Of a stretch of DNA of 6,171 bases, positions 1 through 5,566 are shown one piece after another (the first letter of the stretch is position 1; each line of letters starts with the position of its first letter). The notes beneath the pieces are model-generated. The model was not told where the DNA came from. It saw nothing but the letters and a program-made list of their open reading frames with translations, and did no database searches. The DNA comes from an uncultured Clostridium sp. GTDB lineage: Bacteria > Bacillota > Clostridia > TANB77 > CAG-508. The position numbers were made by a program, and so were the translations under genes. The stretch is from contig USQP01000051.1 in NCBI GenBank assembly GCA_900556945.1, positions 1-6,171 of the forward strand, written 5' to 3'.

Positions 1-27
1 GCAGCGTCAGATGTGTATAAGAGACAG
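1..27 (+). other. Residual Nextera transposase adapter (sequencing artefact)
   Basis: Positions 9-27 read AGATGTGTATAAGAGACAG, the 19-base Tn5 mosaic end used in Illumina Nextera libraries, and positions 1-8 (GCAGCGTC) match the part of the Read 1 adapter just before it. Genomic sequence therefore starts at about position 28. This is an untrimmed adapter on a contig end, not a natural Tn5 end: the upstream bases are those of the commercial oligonucleotide. Confidence 0.97.
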
Positions 28-129
28 TTTTACTACTGCTTCATAACTTCATCATGACACAATTTTTATTTTAATATATATTCTTTCTGTTGTTCTATTT
101 AAGTTTATCAAAAATATTCAAGCAATTAA

Positions 130-157
130 ATTATAACACACAAATATACATTTGCAA
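130..157 (-). promoter_or_regulatory. Candidate leftward extended -10 promoter toward the contig end
   Basis: On the minus strand, TTGCAA (157-152) is followed after 16 bp by TATAAT (135-130), and the bases before it give TGT-TATAAT, an extended -10. The implied transcript runs left through about 100 bases without a convincing start codon or ribosome binding site and leaves the contig, so its gene would lie outside the window. The rest of 28-202 shows no ORF, RNA gene or repeat that I can support. The region is very AT-rich, so chance matches are likely. Confidence 0.35.
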
Positions 158-199
158 ATTTATATTTAAATTATCATTAAATATCTTCCACAAAAATAT

Positions 200-230
200 A
201 AAAACAGCATAGCATTCAAACTATACTGTT
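200..230 (-). terminator. Rho-independent terminator, leftward, after the GerMN gene
   Basis: The minus-strand transcript reads AACAGTATAG, an 8-nt loop, then CTATGCTGTT: a 10-bp stem including one G-U pair (arms at 221-230 and 203-212). It is followed by TTT and then a T-rich run. On the plus strand the G-U becomes a C-A mismatch and no T-tract follows, so the element is directional and fits the leftward GerMN gene ending at 292. Confidence 0.7.
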
Positions 231-240
231 GGATCCAAAA

Positions 241-278
241 GAGTGCTTTACCAATAATTGTCTTTATTGAAAGCACTC
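241..278 (-). terminator. Second stem-loop just after the GerMN gene
   Basis: GAGTGCTTT (241-249) and AAAGCACTC (270-278) form a perfect 9-bp outer stem. CAATAA (252-257) and TTATTG (264-269) extend it by 6 bp after a two-base bulge, leaving a 6-nt loop. It starts 14 bp past the GerMN stop. The leftward transcript has only four U residues after the stem, so it may be a weak terminator or a 3' stabilising hairpin ahead of the stronger one at 203-230. On the plus strand a long T-run at 286-300 follows, but 7 bases away. Confidence 0.5.
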
Positions 279-291
279 CTTCTATCTTTTT

Positions 292-837
292 TTATTTTTT
301 TACACTATAAACATCTTTGAACTCTTCATTTTCATTACCATCAATTAAAATTTTTACTTTATTTACCTCGGTTAACTGTGTTAAAGTATTTACAATACTA
401 TTTATCATATTATTTTTAATTTTTTCATCTGATTTGTCATAATTTAAAAATTCTGCAGAAAAATCTAGTGTAACACAATCATCTTCCATATAACTTTTAT
501 TTAACTTTGTATTTTCGGGAATAATCCTATCCACTTTTTCACTTTTTGGTCCCTCTATTAATAGATCAATCAATTTATCACAAGGATCATTTATAATTTC
601 TTTAATATCTACTAATCTCGCTTCTGGTACTAATTCTTCTGATTCTTTTGATTGGAAATATAAACTTACTATTGTCTGTCTTAATTGATCTTCTGATATT
701 TCTTCTTCTGGCGTATATTCTTCTACTGTTGTATCTTTCTCTTGTTTTTCTTTTACATATTTAATTCCAAAATATCCTCCTATTAATACGATTATGAATA
801 ATAAAGTAAAAATTATAACTATCTTTTTGCTCTTCAT
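292..837 (-). CDS. GerMN domain-containing membrane-anchored protein
   Basis: This 181-aa protein has a basic N-terminus (MKSKK), one hydrophobic segment at about residues 6-28, an acidic linker rich in Glu (about 30-52) and a GerMN-like domain at about 55-168. Family-like features are VSLYF near 57-61, LVPEAR at 69-74, LLIEGP at 92-97, IIPENTKL at 105-112, VTLDFSAEF at 122-130 and NTLTQLTEVNKVKILIDG at 150-167. There is no lipobox Cys, so it is a signal-anchor protein rather than a lipoprotein, with the domain probably outside the membrane. GerMN occurs in Bacillus GerM, which acts in sporulation and germination, but the domain is also found in other envelope proteins, so a spore role is inferred. 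The start is set by TAAGGAGG (850-843), 5 nt before ATG. It is divergent from the 1439-aa gene and ends in two leftward hairpins. Confidence 0.85.
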   Translation of the reverse strand: MKSKKIVIIFTLLFIIVLIGGYFGIKYVKEKQEKDTTVEEYTPEEEISEDQLRQTIVSLYFQSKESEELVPEARLVDIKEIINDPCDKLIDLLIEGPKSEKVDRIIPENTKLNKSYMEDDCVTLDFSAEFLNYDKSDEKIKNNMINSIVNTLTQLTEVNKVKILIDGNENEEFKDVYSVKK

Positions 838-890
838 CTTATCCTCCTTAAATTTTATTCTTTATTATCTATCTTATTATTTGTTTGTCC

Positions 891-920
891 ATTTTAGAAC
901 CAGTATTTTCCATTTGACAA
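891..920 (-). promoter_or_regulatory. Candidate promoter for the GerMN gene
   Basis: On the minus strand, TTGTCA (920-915) is followed after 18 bp by TAAAAT (896-891). This places the transcript start roughly 45-50 bases before the GerMN start codon. Its -35 box overlaps the -35 box of the opposite promoter at 914-942. Confidence 0.45.
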
Positions 921-942
921 AAAGCCTTTTTCCGTATAAAAT
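914..942 (+). promoter_or_regulatory. Sigma-A-type promoter for the activase/dehydratase gene
   Basis: A consensus TTGACA (914-919) is followed after 17 bp by TAAAAT (937-942). The predicted start near 949 gives a leader of about 43 nt ahead of the ATG at 992. This supports starting the large gene at 992, because a start at 794 would lie upstream of the promoter and inside the opposite gene. Confidence 0.65.
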
Positions 943-977
943 TAAGGTGCTTGAAAGCATAAAAATTATATACAAAA

Positions 978-983
978 AAGGAG
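978..983 (+). promoter_or_regulatory. Ribosome binding site that fixes the start of the activase gene
   Basis: AAGGAG lies 8 nt before the ATG at 992. The reading frame is open upstream to an ATG at 794, but that one has no such site and its extension is antisense to the GerMN N-terminus. Confidence 0.85.
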
Positions 984-991
984 ATTTTGTC

Positions 992-3900
992 ATGGGTGAA
1001 ATATTACATGTTGGACTAGATGTAGGTTCAACAACAGTCAAAATCATCGTTATGGATGAAAATAAACATACAATATATAAAAATTATCAAAGACATTTTT
1101 CAGATACAAAAAATACCGTATGTAACGTATTAGAGGATTTATTATTAAAATATCCTTCTCATTCTTTTACTTTAGCACTTACTGGTTCTGGAGCAATGTC
1201 TGCTGCAAAATTTTTAGGTGTAGACTTTATTCAAGAAGTGGTTTCTTGTAAACGTGCTGTTGAAAAATATATTCCTAAAACAGATGTTGTCATTGAACTT
1301 GGTGGAGAAGATGCGAAAATAATTTATTTTGACCAGTCTATTGAACAACGTATGAATGGTACATGCGCTGGTGGTACAGGTGCATTCTTAGATCAAATGG
1401 CATCCCTTTTACATACCGATACAGCTGGCTTAAATGAACTTGCTAAAAATTATAAAACGATCTACCCAATTGCTTCTCGTTGTGGTGTTTTCGCTAAAAC
1501 TGATATTCAACCATTAATTAACGAAGGAGCTGCAAAAGAGGATATTGCTGCTTCGATTTTTCAAGCAGTTGTTAATCAAACCATTAGTGGTCTTGCTTGT
1601 GGTAGACCAATTCGTGGAAATGTTGCCTTTTTAGGAGGACCTTTAAACTATTTGTCAGAATTACGTACAAGATTTATTGAAACTTTAAATTTAACAGATG
1701 ATGAAGTGATTGTGCCAGAAGAAGCTCATCTTTTAGTTGCAAACGGTGCTGCTTTAGATTCTATGGGAAGCCAACCAATTACACCTGATGAATTAGCTAA
1801 AAAAATAGAAACTTTAAAAAATTCGCATGATAACACTTCTAAACCATTAGATCCTCTATTTAAGACAGAAGGGGAATATGAGAAATTTAAAGCAAGACAT
1901 GATAAAGATAAAGTAACAAAAAAAGAACTTGAAAGTTATGAAGGAGACTGTTATTTAGGAATTGATGCTGGTTCTACAACAACGAAACTAGTTTTAATTG
2001 ATAGAGAAGGAAATTTACTTTATTCCTTATATGGCAGTAATGAAGGAAATCCATTAAAAAGTGTTATGAATATGCTAAAAAAATTATATGGTGTCTTACC
2101 AGAAAAAGCAAAATTAAGATACAGTGGTGTTACAGGATATGGTGAAAAATTAATTCAAACTGCTTTGAATGTAGATCTAAACGAAATTGAGACCATTGCC
2201 CATTACACAGCAGCCAAAAAATTTGAACCAGATGTTACCAGTATCGTTGACATTGGTGGACAAGATATGAAATACATCCGAATGAAAAATGGCTCGATTG
2301 ATAACATTATGCTAAATGAAGCTTGTTCTTCTGGATGTGGTTCTTTTATCGAAACTTTTGCTAAAAGTTTAAATATAGAAATATCTGAATTTGTAAGAGA
2401 AGCCATAAAATCTAAAACTCCTGTTGATTTAGGTTCAAGATGTACTGTGTTTATGAATTCTAAAATTAAACAAGCACAAAAAGAAGGATACTCTGTTGGA
2501 GATATTTCAAGTGGTCTTTCTTACTCTGTTATTAAAAATGCCATTCAAAAAGTTATGAAAGTAAGAGATGTCGAAACTCTTGGAAATCACATTGTTGTAC
2601 AAGGTGGTACCTTCTATAATGATGCTGTTCTTAGAGCTTTTGAATTAATTGTTGGCAAAAACGTAGTTCGTCCAGATATTTCTGGCCTTATGGGAGCATA
2701 TGGCATGGCATTACTTGCTAAAGAACAATTTGAAGCAAATCTAGATATGGAATATACATCAACTATTTTAAAAAATGATGAATTAGACAAACTAGAAATT
2801 AAAGTAACTCATACACGTTGTAATAATTGCGAAAATCATTGTAAACTAACGATTAATAAATTTAGTAATGGTCAAATTCATGTTTCTGGTAATCGTTGTG
2901 AAAAAGGCGCTGGAGTCGTTACAAAAGCTAAAAAATTACCAAATTTAGTACAATATAAATATGAAAGACTTTTTAATTATCAACCTTTAGAAGAACAATT
3001 CGCCCCAAGAGGAACGATAGGCATCCCTAGAGTTTTAAATATGTATGAAGATTATCCTTTCTGGTTTACTTTCTTAACGAATCTAGGATTTCGAGTTATA
3101 TTATCCGAAAAAACGACTCGTAAGACTTATGAAAAAGGAATGGAATCTATGCCATCTGAATCTGTATGCTATCCTGCAAAACTTTCGCATGGTCACATTG
3201 AAAGCTTATTAGAACAAGGAATAAAAACTATCTTTTATCCTTGTATCCCATACTCAAGAAAAGAATATGAAAAAGCAGATAACCATTACAACTGCCCAAT
3301 TGTAATCTCATATTCAGAAGTTTTAAAAAACAATGTGGAAGGATTAAAAAATTCAGATATTAAATTTATCAATTCTTTCTTACCTTTTGAAAAAAAGAAC
3401 TTAGTTAAAAAAATATTAGAATTAGATGAGTTTAAAGAATATCACTTTACCAAAGCAGAATTAATGGAAGCGGCAGAAAAAGCAGAAGCAGAATATCAAA
3501 AATGTAAAAAGGATATCAGAGATAAGGGTACCGAAACAGTACGATATATTGAAGAAAATAATTTAAAGGGAATTGTCTTAGCAGGTCGTCCATATCACGT
3601 AGATCCAGAAATTAATCATGGTATTGATACCTTAATTACTTCTTTAGGTTTATGCGTTCTAACAGAAGATAGTGTTTCTGACAAAACAGAAGCAAAACGT
3701 CCAATAAGAGTTGTTGACCAATGGGTCTATCACGCAAGGCTTTATGCAGCTGCAGATTTTGTTGGAAAACATGATTGCCTCGAATTGATTCAACTAAACT
3801 CATTTGGTTGTGGGGTTGATGCTGTTACAACCGATCAAGTAGAAGAAATATTATCAAGCTTTGATAAAATGTATACCTTAATAAAAATCGACGAAGTAAA

Positions 3901-5311
3901 TAACTTAGGTGCTGTTCGTATTCGTATTCGTTCTCTTATCGCTAGTATGAAAAAACGTGAACAAGAAAGAAAACAAGCAAAAGTTGATGGAGACTATGGA
4001 GTTAAGAAAAAAATTTTTACCAAAGAAATGAAAAAAGATTATACTATATTAATTCCACAAATGGCTCCTATCCACTTTGAATTATTAGAAGCTGCTGTTA
4101 GAGCTTCTGGATATCATGTTGAATTATTGAGAGAATGTACACAAAAAACAGTAGAGACTGGTTTAAAATATGTTAATAATGATGCTTGTTATCCATCCAT
4201 CCTAGTTACTGGACAAATGATAGAAGCTTTGCAATCTGGAAAATATGACTTAAATAAAACTGCTTTAATTATGTCACAAACAGGTGGCGGTTGTAGGGCA
4301 ACCAATTACATAGGATTTATTCGTAAAGCTCTAAAAGATGCTGGATTTGAAAACATACCAGTTATTTCCTTCAATATTGTTGGAATGGAAAAAATGCCAG
4401 GATTTAAACTAACCGTACCTTTAATGGAACGATTATTAAAAATGGTAGTATATGGTGATTTATTACAAAAAATGTTGACCAAAAATAGAGTCTACGAAGT
4501 TCATAAGGGCGAGACAAAAAAACTATTTGACCATTGGATGGAAAAATGTAAAAATCTACTTGAAAAATCTACAAATAAAGAATTTAAACAAAGTATTTAC
4601 GATATTGTAAATGACTTTGAAAAAATCGAATTAGATACTTCTGTAAAAAAACCAAAAGTAGGAATTGTGGGAGAAGTACTAATTAAATATCATCCATTTG
4701 GAAATAATTATGTAGCAGATATTTTAGAAAAAGAGGGAGCAGAAGTAATCCTTCCAGATTTTATGGGATTCGCAAAATTTATGTGTACGCACAAAATTAC
4801 ATTTAATAATTTATTAAACACCAATAAAACATCATCCAAAATTATGAAAGCAGCTATTAAATTAATCGACATTCTAGAAAAAGATGTTAAAATCGCCTTA
4901 GCAAATTCTAAAAAAGGTTATTTGCAACCATGTGATATTTGGCACCTAGAAGATAAAGTAAAAGATGTTTTATCAATTGGTAACCAAACTGGTGAAGGAT
5001 GGTTCTTAACTGCTGAAATGATTGAATATATTGAAAATGATATTCCAAATATTATATGTGTTCAACCATTTGCTTGTCTACCAAATCATGTTGTTGGTAA
5101 AGGTGTTATTAAAACCATTAGAAGTATGTATCCAGATGCTAATATATCTCCTGTTGATTATGACCCAGGTGCTAGTGAATCCAACCAAACCAATCGAATT
5201 AAGCTTCTTATGACAGTTGCTAAAGATAATTTAAAAGCAAAAGAAAATGCCCAAAAAGCAATTGAAAATGAAAATACATCAACTGATAAAAAAATAGCAG
5301 AAACAGTTTGA
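992..5311 (+). CDS. Fused 2-hydroxyacyl-CoA dehydratase activase (two copies) / DUF2229 / D-component-like protein
   Basis: This 1439-aa protein combines several modules. The first BcrA/BadF/HgdC-like ASKHA ATPase has GLDVGSTT at 8-15, GGEDAK at 104-109 and Cys125 and Cys164. The second has GIDAGSTTTK at 323-332, GGQDMK at 422-427 and Cys445 and Cys484. In both, the two Cys are 39 residues apart, as in HgdC, where a [4Fe-4S] cluster bridges two subunits; here one chain could supply all four ligands. A CxxCxxxC...C cluster follows (Cys610, 613, 617, 636), then a DUF2229-like region with IGIPRVLNMYEDYPFWF, VCYPAK (Cys726), FYPCIPY (Cys751) and Cys768. GRPYHVDPE lies near 865-873. The C-terminal D-component-like part has NNDACYP (Cys1066), GGGCRATNY (Cys1101), Cys1265 and FACLPNH (Cys1362). 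Family knowledge suggests ATP-driven, very low-potential electron transfer in the anaerobic cytoplasm. The substrate is unknown, and no separate dehydratase subunits, CoA transferase or electron-transfer genes adjoin it. The gene looks intact and monocistronic, with full length for this fused family. Confidence 0.9.
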   Translation: MGEILHVGLDVGSTTVKIIVMDENKHTIYKNYQRHFSDTKNTVCNVLEDLLLKYPSHSFTLALTGSGAMSAAKFLGVDFIQEVVSCKRAVEKYIPKTDVVIELGGEDAKIIYFDQSIEQRMNGTCAGGTGAFLDQMASLLHTDTAGLNELAKNYKTIYPIASRCGVFAKTDIQPLINEGAAKEDIAASIFQAVVNQTISGLACGRPIRGNVAFLGGPLNYLSELRTRFIETLNLTDDEVIVPEEAHLLVANGAALDSMGSQPITPDELAKKIETLKNSHDNTSKPLDPLFKTEGEYEKFKARHDKDKVTKKELESYEGDCYLGIDAGSTTTKLVLIDREGNLLYSLYGSNEGNPLKSVMNMLKKLYGVLPEKAKLRYSGVTGYGEKLIQTALNVDLNEIETIAHYTAAKKFEPDVTSIVDIGGQDMKYIRMKNGSIDNIMLNEACSSGCGSFIETFAKSLNIEISEFVREAIKSKTPVDLGSRCTVFMNSKIKQAQKEGYSVGDISSGLSYSVIKNAIQKVMKVRDVETLGNHIVVQGGTFYNDAVLRAFELIVGKNVVRPDISGLMGAYGMALLAKEQFEANLDMEYTSTILKNDELDKLEIKVTHTRCNNCENHCKLTINKFSNGQIHVSGNRCEKGAGVVTKAKKLPNLVQYKYERLFNYQPLEEQFAPRGTIGIPRVLNMYEDYPFWFTFLTNLGFRVILSEKTTRKTYEKGMESMPSESVCYPAKLSHGHIESLLEQGIKTIFYPCIPYSRKEYEKADNHYNCPIVISYSEVLKNNVEGLKNSDIKFINSFLPFEKKNLVKKILELDEFKEYHFTKAELMEAAEKAEAEYQKCKKDIRDKGTETVRYIEENNLKGIVLAGRPYHVDPEINHGIDTLITSLGLCVLTEDSVSDKTEAKRPIRVVDQWVYHARLYAAADFVGKHDCLELIQLNSFGCGVDAVTTDQVEEILSSFDKMYTLIKIDEVNNLGAVRIRIRSLIASMKKREQERKQAKVDGDYGVKKKIFTKEMKKDYTILIPQMAPIHFELLEAAVRASGYHVELLRECTQKTVETGLKYVNNDACYPSILVTGQMIEALQSGKYDLNKTALIMSQTGGGCRATNYIGFIRKALKDAGFENIPVISFNIVGMEKMPGFKLTVPLMERLLKMVVYGDLLQKMLTKNRVYEVHKGETKKLFDHWMEKCKNLLEKSTNKEFKQSIYDIVNDFEKIELDTSVKKPKVGIVGEVLIKYHPFGNNYVADILEKEGAEVILPDFMGFAKFMCTHKITFNNLLNTNKTSSKIMKAAIKLIDILEKDVKIALANSKKGYLQPCDIWHLEDKVKDVLSIGNQTGEGWFLTAEMIEYIENDIPNIICVQPFACLPNHVVGKGVIKTIRSMYPDANISPVDYDPGASESNQTNRIKLLMTVAKDNLKAKENAQKAIENENTSTDKKIAETV

Positions 5312-5336
5312 CATAGCAAAAAATATATAGTATACT
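5308..5336 (+). promoter_or_regulatory. Promoter of the antitoxin RNA
   Basis: A perfect TTGACA (5308-5313) is followed after exactly 17 bp by TATACT (5331-5336). The -35 box overlaps the TGA stop codon (5309-5311) of the upstream gene. The predicted start is A at about 5343. No ORF with a start codon follows before the terminator, so it should drive a short non-coding RNA. Confidence 0.8.
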
Positions 5337-5340
5337 ATAT
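5325..5340. repeat. 16-bp perfect palindrome centred on the antitoxin -10 box
   Basis: ATATAGTATACTATAT is its own reverse complement and contains the whole -10 hexamer. It could be an operator or make the -10 readable from both strands. Its pure A/T flanks make chance a serious alternative. Confidence 0.5.
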
Positions 5341-5361
5341 TTAGGATAAGTAATTAAGTTG

Positions 5362-5380
5362 ATAAGATCCTTTATAAGTA
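5362..5380 (+). repeat. Direct repeat copy 1, in the antitoxin RNA
   Basis: ATAAGATCCTTTATAAGTA matches 18 of 19 positions of the copy at 5475-5493. The copies lie on the same strand but in convergently transcribed units, so the RNAs are complementary there. It serves as the antitoxin pairing segment and directly abuts the terminator stem. Confidence 0.92.
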
Positions 5381-5415
5381 AAAAATACAGGGAATTCGCA
5401 CTTCCCTGTATTTTT
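5381..5415. terminator. Shared bidirectional terminator of the toxin and antitoxin RNAs
   Basis: AAAAATACAGGGAA (5381-5394) and TTCCCTGTATTTTT (5402-5415) form a perfect 14-bp stem with a 7-nt loop. The rightward RNA ends in TTTTT and the leftward RNA in six T residues, so it can terminate both strands. The toxin stop codon is one base from the stem. No other convincing terminator follows the activase gene or the patatin gene, so it probably ends those transcripts too. Confidence 0.88.
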
Positions 5416-5416
5416 C

Positions 5417-5488
5417 TTATTCTTTTTCTATGTAGCTTAGTATCTTGAGTATTAAAATAAGTTTAAGTATTCTTATAAGATCCTTCAT
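5417..5488 (-). CDS. Small hydrophobic peptide, candidate type I toxin (Fst-like layout)
   Basis: This 23-codon ORF starts MKDLIRILK and ends SYIEKE before TAA at 5419-5417. Twelve of 23 residues are Leu or Ile, filling residues 4-20 almost without a break. Arg6, Lys9 and Lys15 interrupt at intervals that fit one face of an amphipathic helix, and the ends are charged (Lys2, Asp3; Glu21, Lys22, Glu23). Known type I toxins of about 18-60 aa are similar membrane-seeking peptides. The MKDL start recalls Fst of pAD1, but Fst's Pro-containing core is absent, so I do not assign it to that family. Support for a real gene comes from its own promoter (5548-5520), an AAGGAGGTGA ribosome binding site 6 nt before ATG, a terminator one base past the stop, and an antisense RNA aimed at its start codon. 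It might instead be a regulatory or signalling peptide. Too short for most gene callers, it is probably unannotated. Confidence 0.75.
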   Translation of the reverse strand: MKDLIRILKLILILKILSYIEKE

Positions 5489-5493
5489 AAGTA
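5475..5493 (+). repeat. Direct repeat copy 2, across the toxin start codon
   Basis: ATAAGATCCTTCATAAGTA is the plus-strand copy; the toxin mRNA carries its complement, which runs from the SD-to-ATG spacer into codon 5. The only difference from copy 1 (C5486 against T5373) lies opposite the G of AUG, so the RNA pairing keeps a G-U wobble there. Confidence 0.92.
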
Positions 5494-5512
5494 CTCACCT
5501 CCTTAATGAAGG
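5482..5512 (-). promoter_or_regulatory. Self-sequestering 5' leader hairpin of the toxin mRNA
   Basis: Near the 5' end of the toxin mRNA, CCUUCAU (5512-5506) is the exact complement of AUGAAGG (5488-5482), the start codon and next four bases. The 7-bp helix closes a 17-nt loop holding the Shine-Dalgarno sequence. An alternative fold pairs UCACCU (5515-5510) with AGGUGA (5500-5495) in the SD itself, if transcription starts that early. Either would lower ribosome loading, as does the 5' stem-loop of Fst mRNA. The call depends on the predicted start near 5513. Confidence 0.55.
5495..5504 (-). promoter_or_regulatory. Strong ribosome binding site of the toxin ORF
   Basis: The minus strand reads AAGGAGGTGA, a full anti-16S match, 6 nt before the ATG at 5488. 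Such a strong site before a 23-codon ORF is the main evidence that the ORF is translated. Confidence 0.88.
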
Positions 5513-5519
5513 TGACCAC

Positions 5520-5548
5520 ATTATATAATATTTATTTCATGTTTTCAA
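5520..5548 (-). promoter_or_regulatory. Promoter of the toxin mRNA
   Basis: On the minus strand, TTGAAA (5548-5543) is followed after 17 bp by a perfect TATAAT (5525-5520). The predicted start is A at about 5513, giving a 25-nt leader and a transcript of about 133 nt to the shared terminator. The -35 box lies 18 bp past the stop of the upstream patatin gene. Confidence 0.82.
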
Positions 5549-5566
5549 TATATCAATAAATATTTA

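Larger units (their letters stand above)
5343..5415 (+). ncRNA. Candidate type I antitoxin RNA (RNA II-like)
   Basis: The predicted RNA of about 73 nt runs from a strong promoter to an intrinsic terminator and contains no start codon. Its centre carries ATAAGATCCTTTATAAGTA (5362-5380). This can pair with the toxin mRNA over 19 positions covering the toxin start codon and the end of the gap after the Shine-Dalgarno sequence, with 18 Watson-Crick pairs and one G-U. A further ATAAGTA near the 5' end (5346-5352) could contact the same UACUUAU just before the toxin AUG, and TTAAGT (5354-5359) recurs at 5463-5468 in the toxin ORF. The 3' terminator is shared with the toxin mRNA, so the two hairpin loops are also complementary. 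The loop (UUCGCAC) begins with a YUNR-type UUCG. Size and layout resemble RNA II of the pAD1 par locus. The transcript ends are predicted, not measured. Confidence 0.72.

Noticed and set aside
9..27. Tn5 mosaic end as evidence of a natural transposon
   Set aside because: It is preceded by the synthetic Read 1 adapter bases at the very contig start, and no transposase or second end is present.
794..991. 66-codon N-terminal extension of the large plus-strand gene
   Set aside because: It is antisense to the GerMN N-terminus, includes the promoter at 914-942, resembles no activase sequence and lacks a ribosome binding site. ATG at 992 has AAGGAG and begins directly with the family motif.
2203..2406. 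67-codon minus-strand ORF
   Set aside because: Lies wholly inside the second activase domain and antisense to its conserved motifs; no ribosome binding site or family resemblance.
5022..5213. 63-codon plus-strand ORF in another frame
   Set aside because: Out-of-frame shadow of the conserved C-terminus of the large gene.
5362..5493. 19-bp direct repeat as attachment site, target-site duplication or CRISPR repeat
   Set aside because: Only two copies 94 bp apart, with a promoter-ORF-terminator layout that explains them as antisense pairing sites. There is no integrase, transposase or cas gene, and no spacer series.
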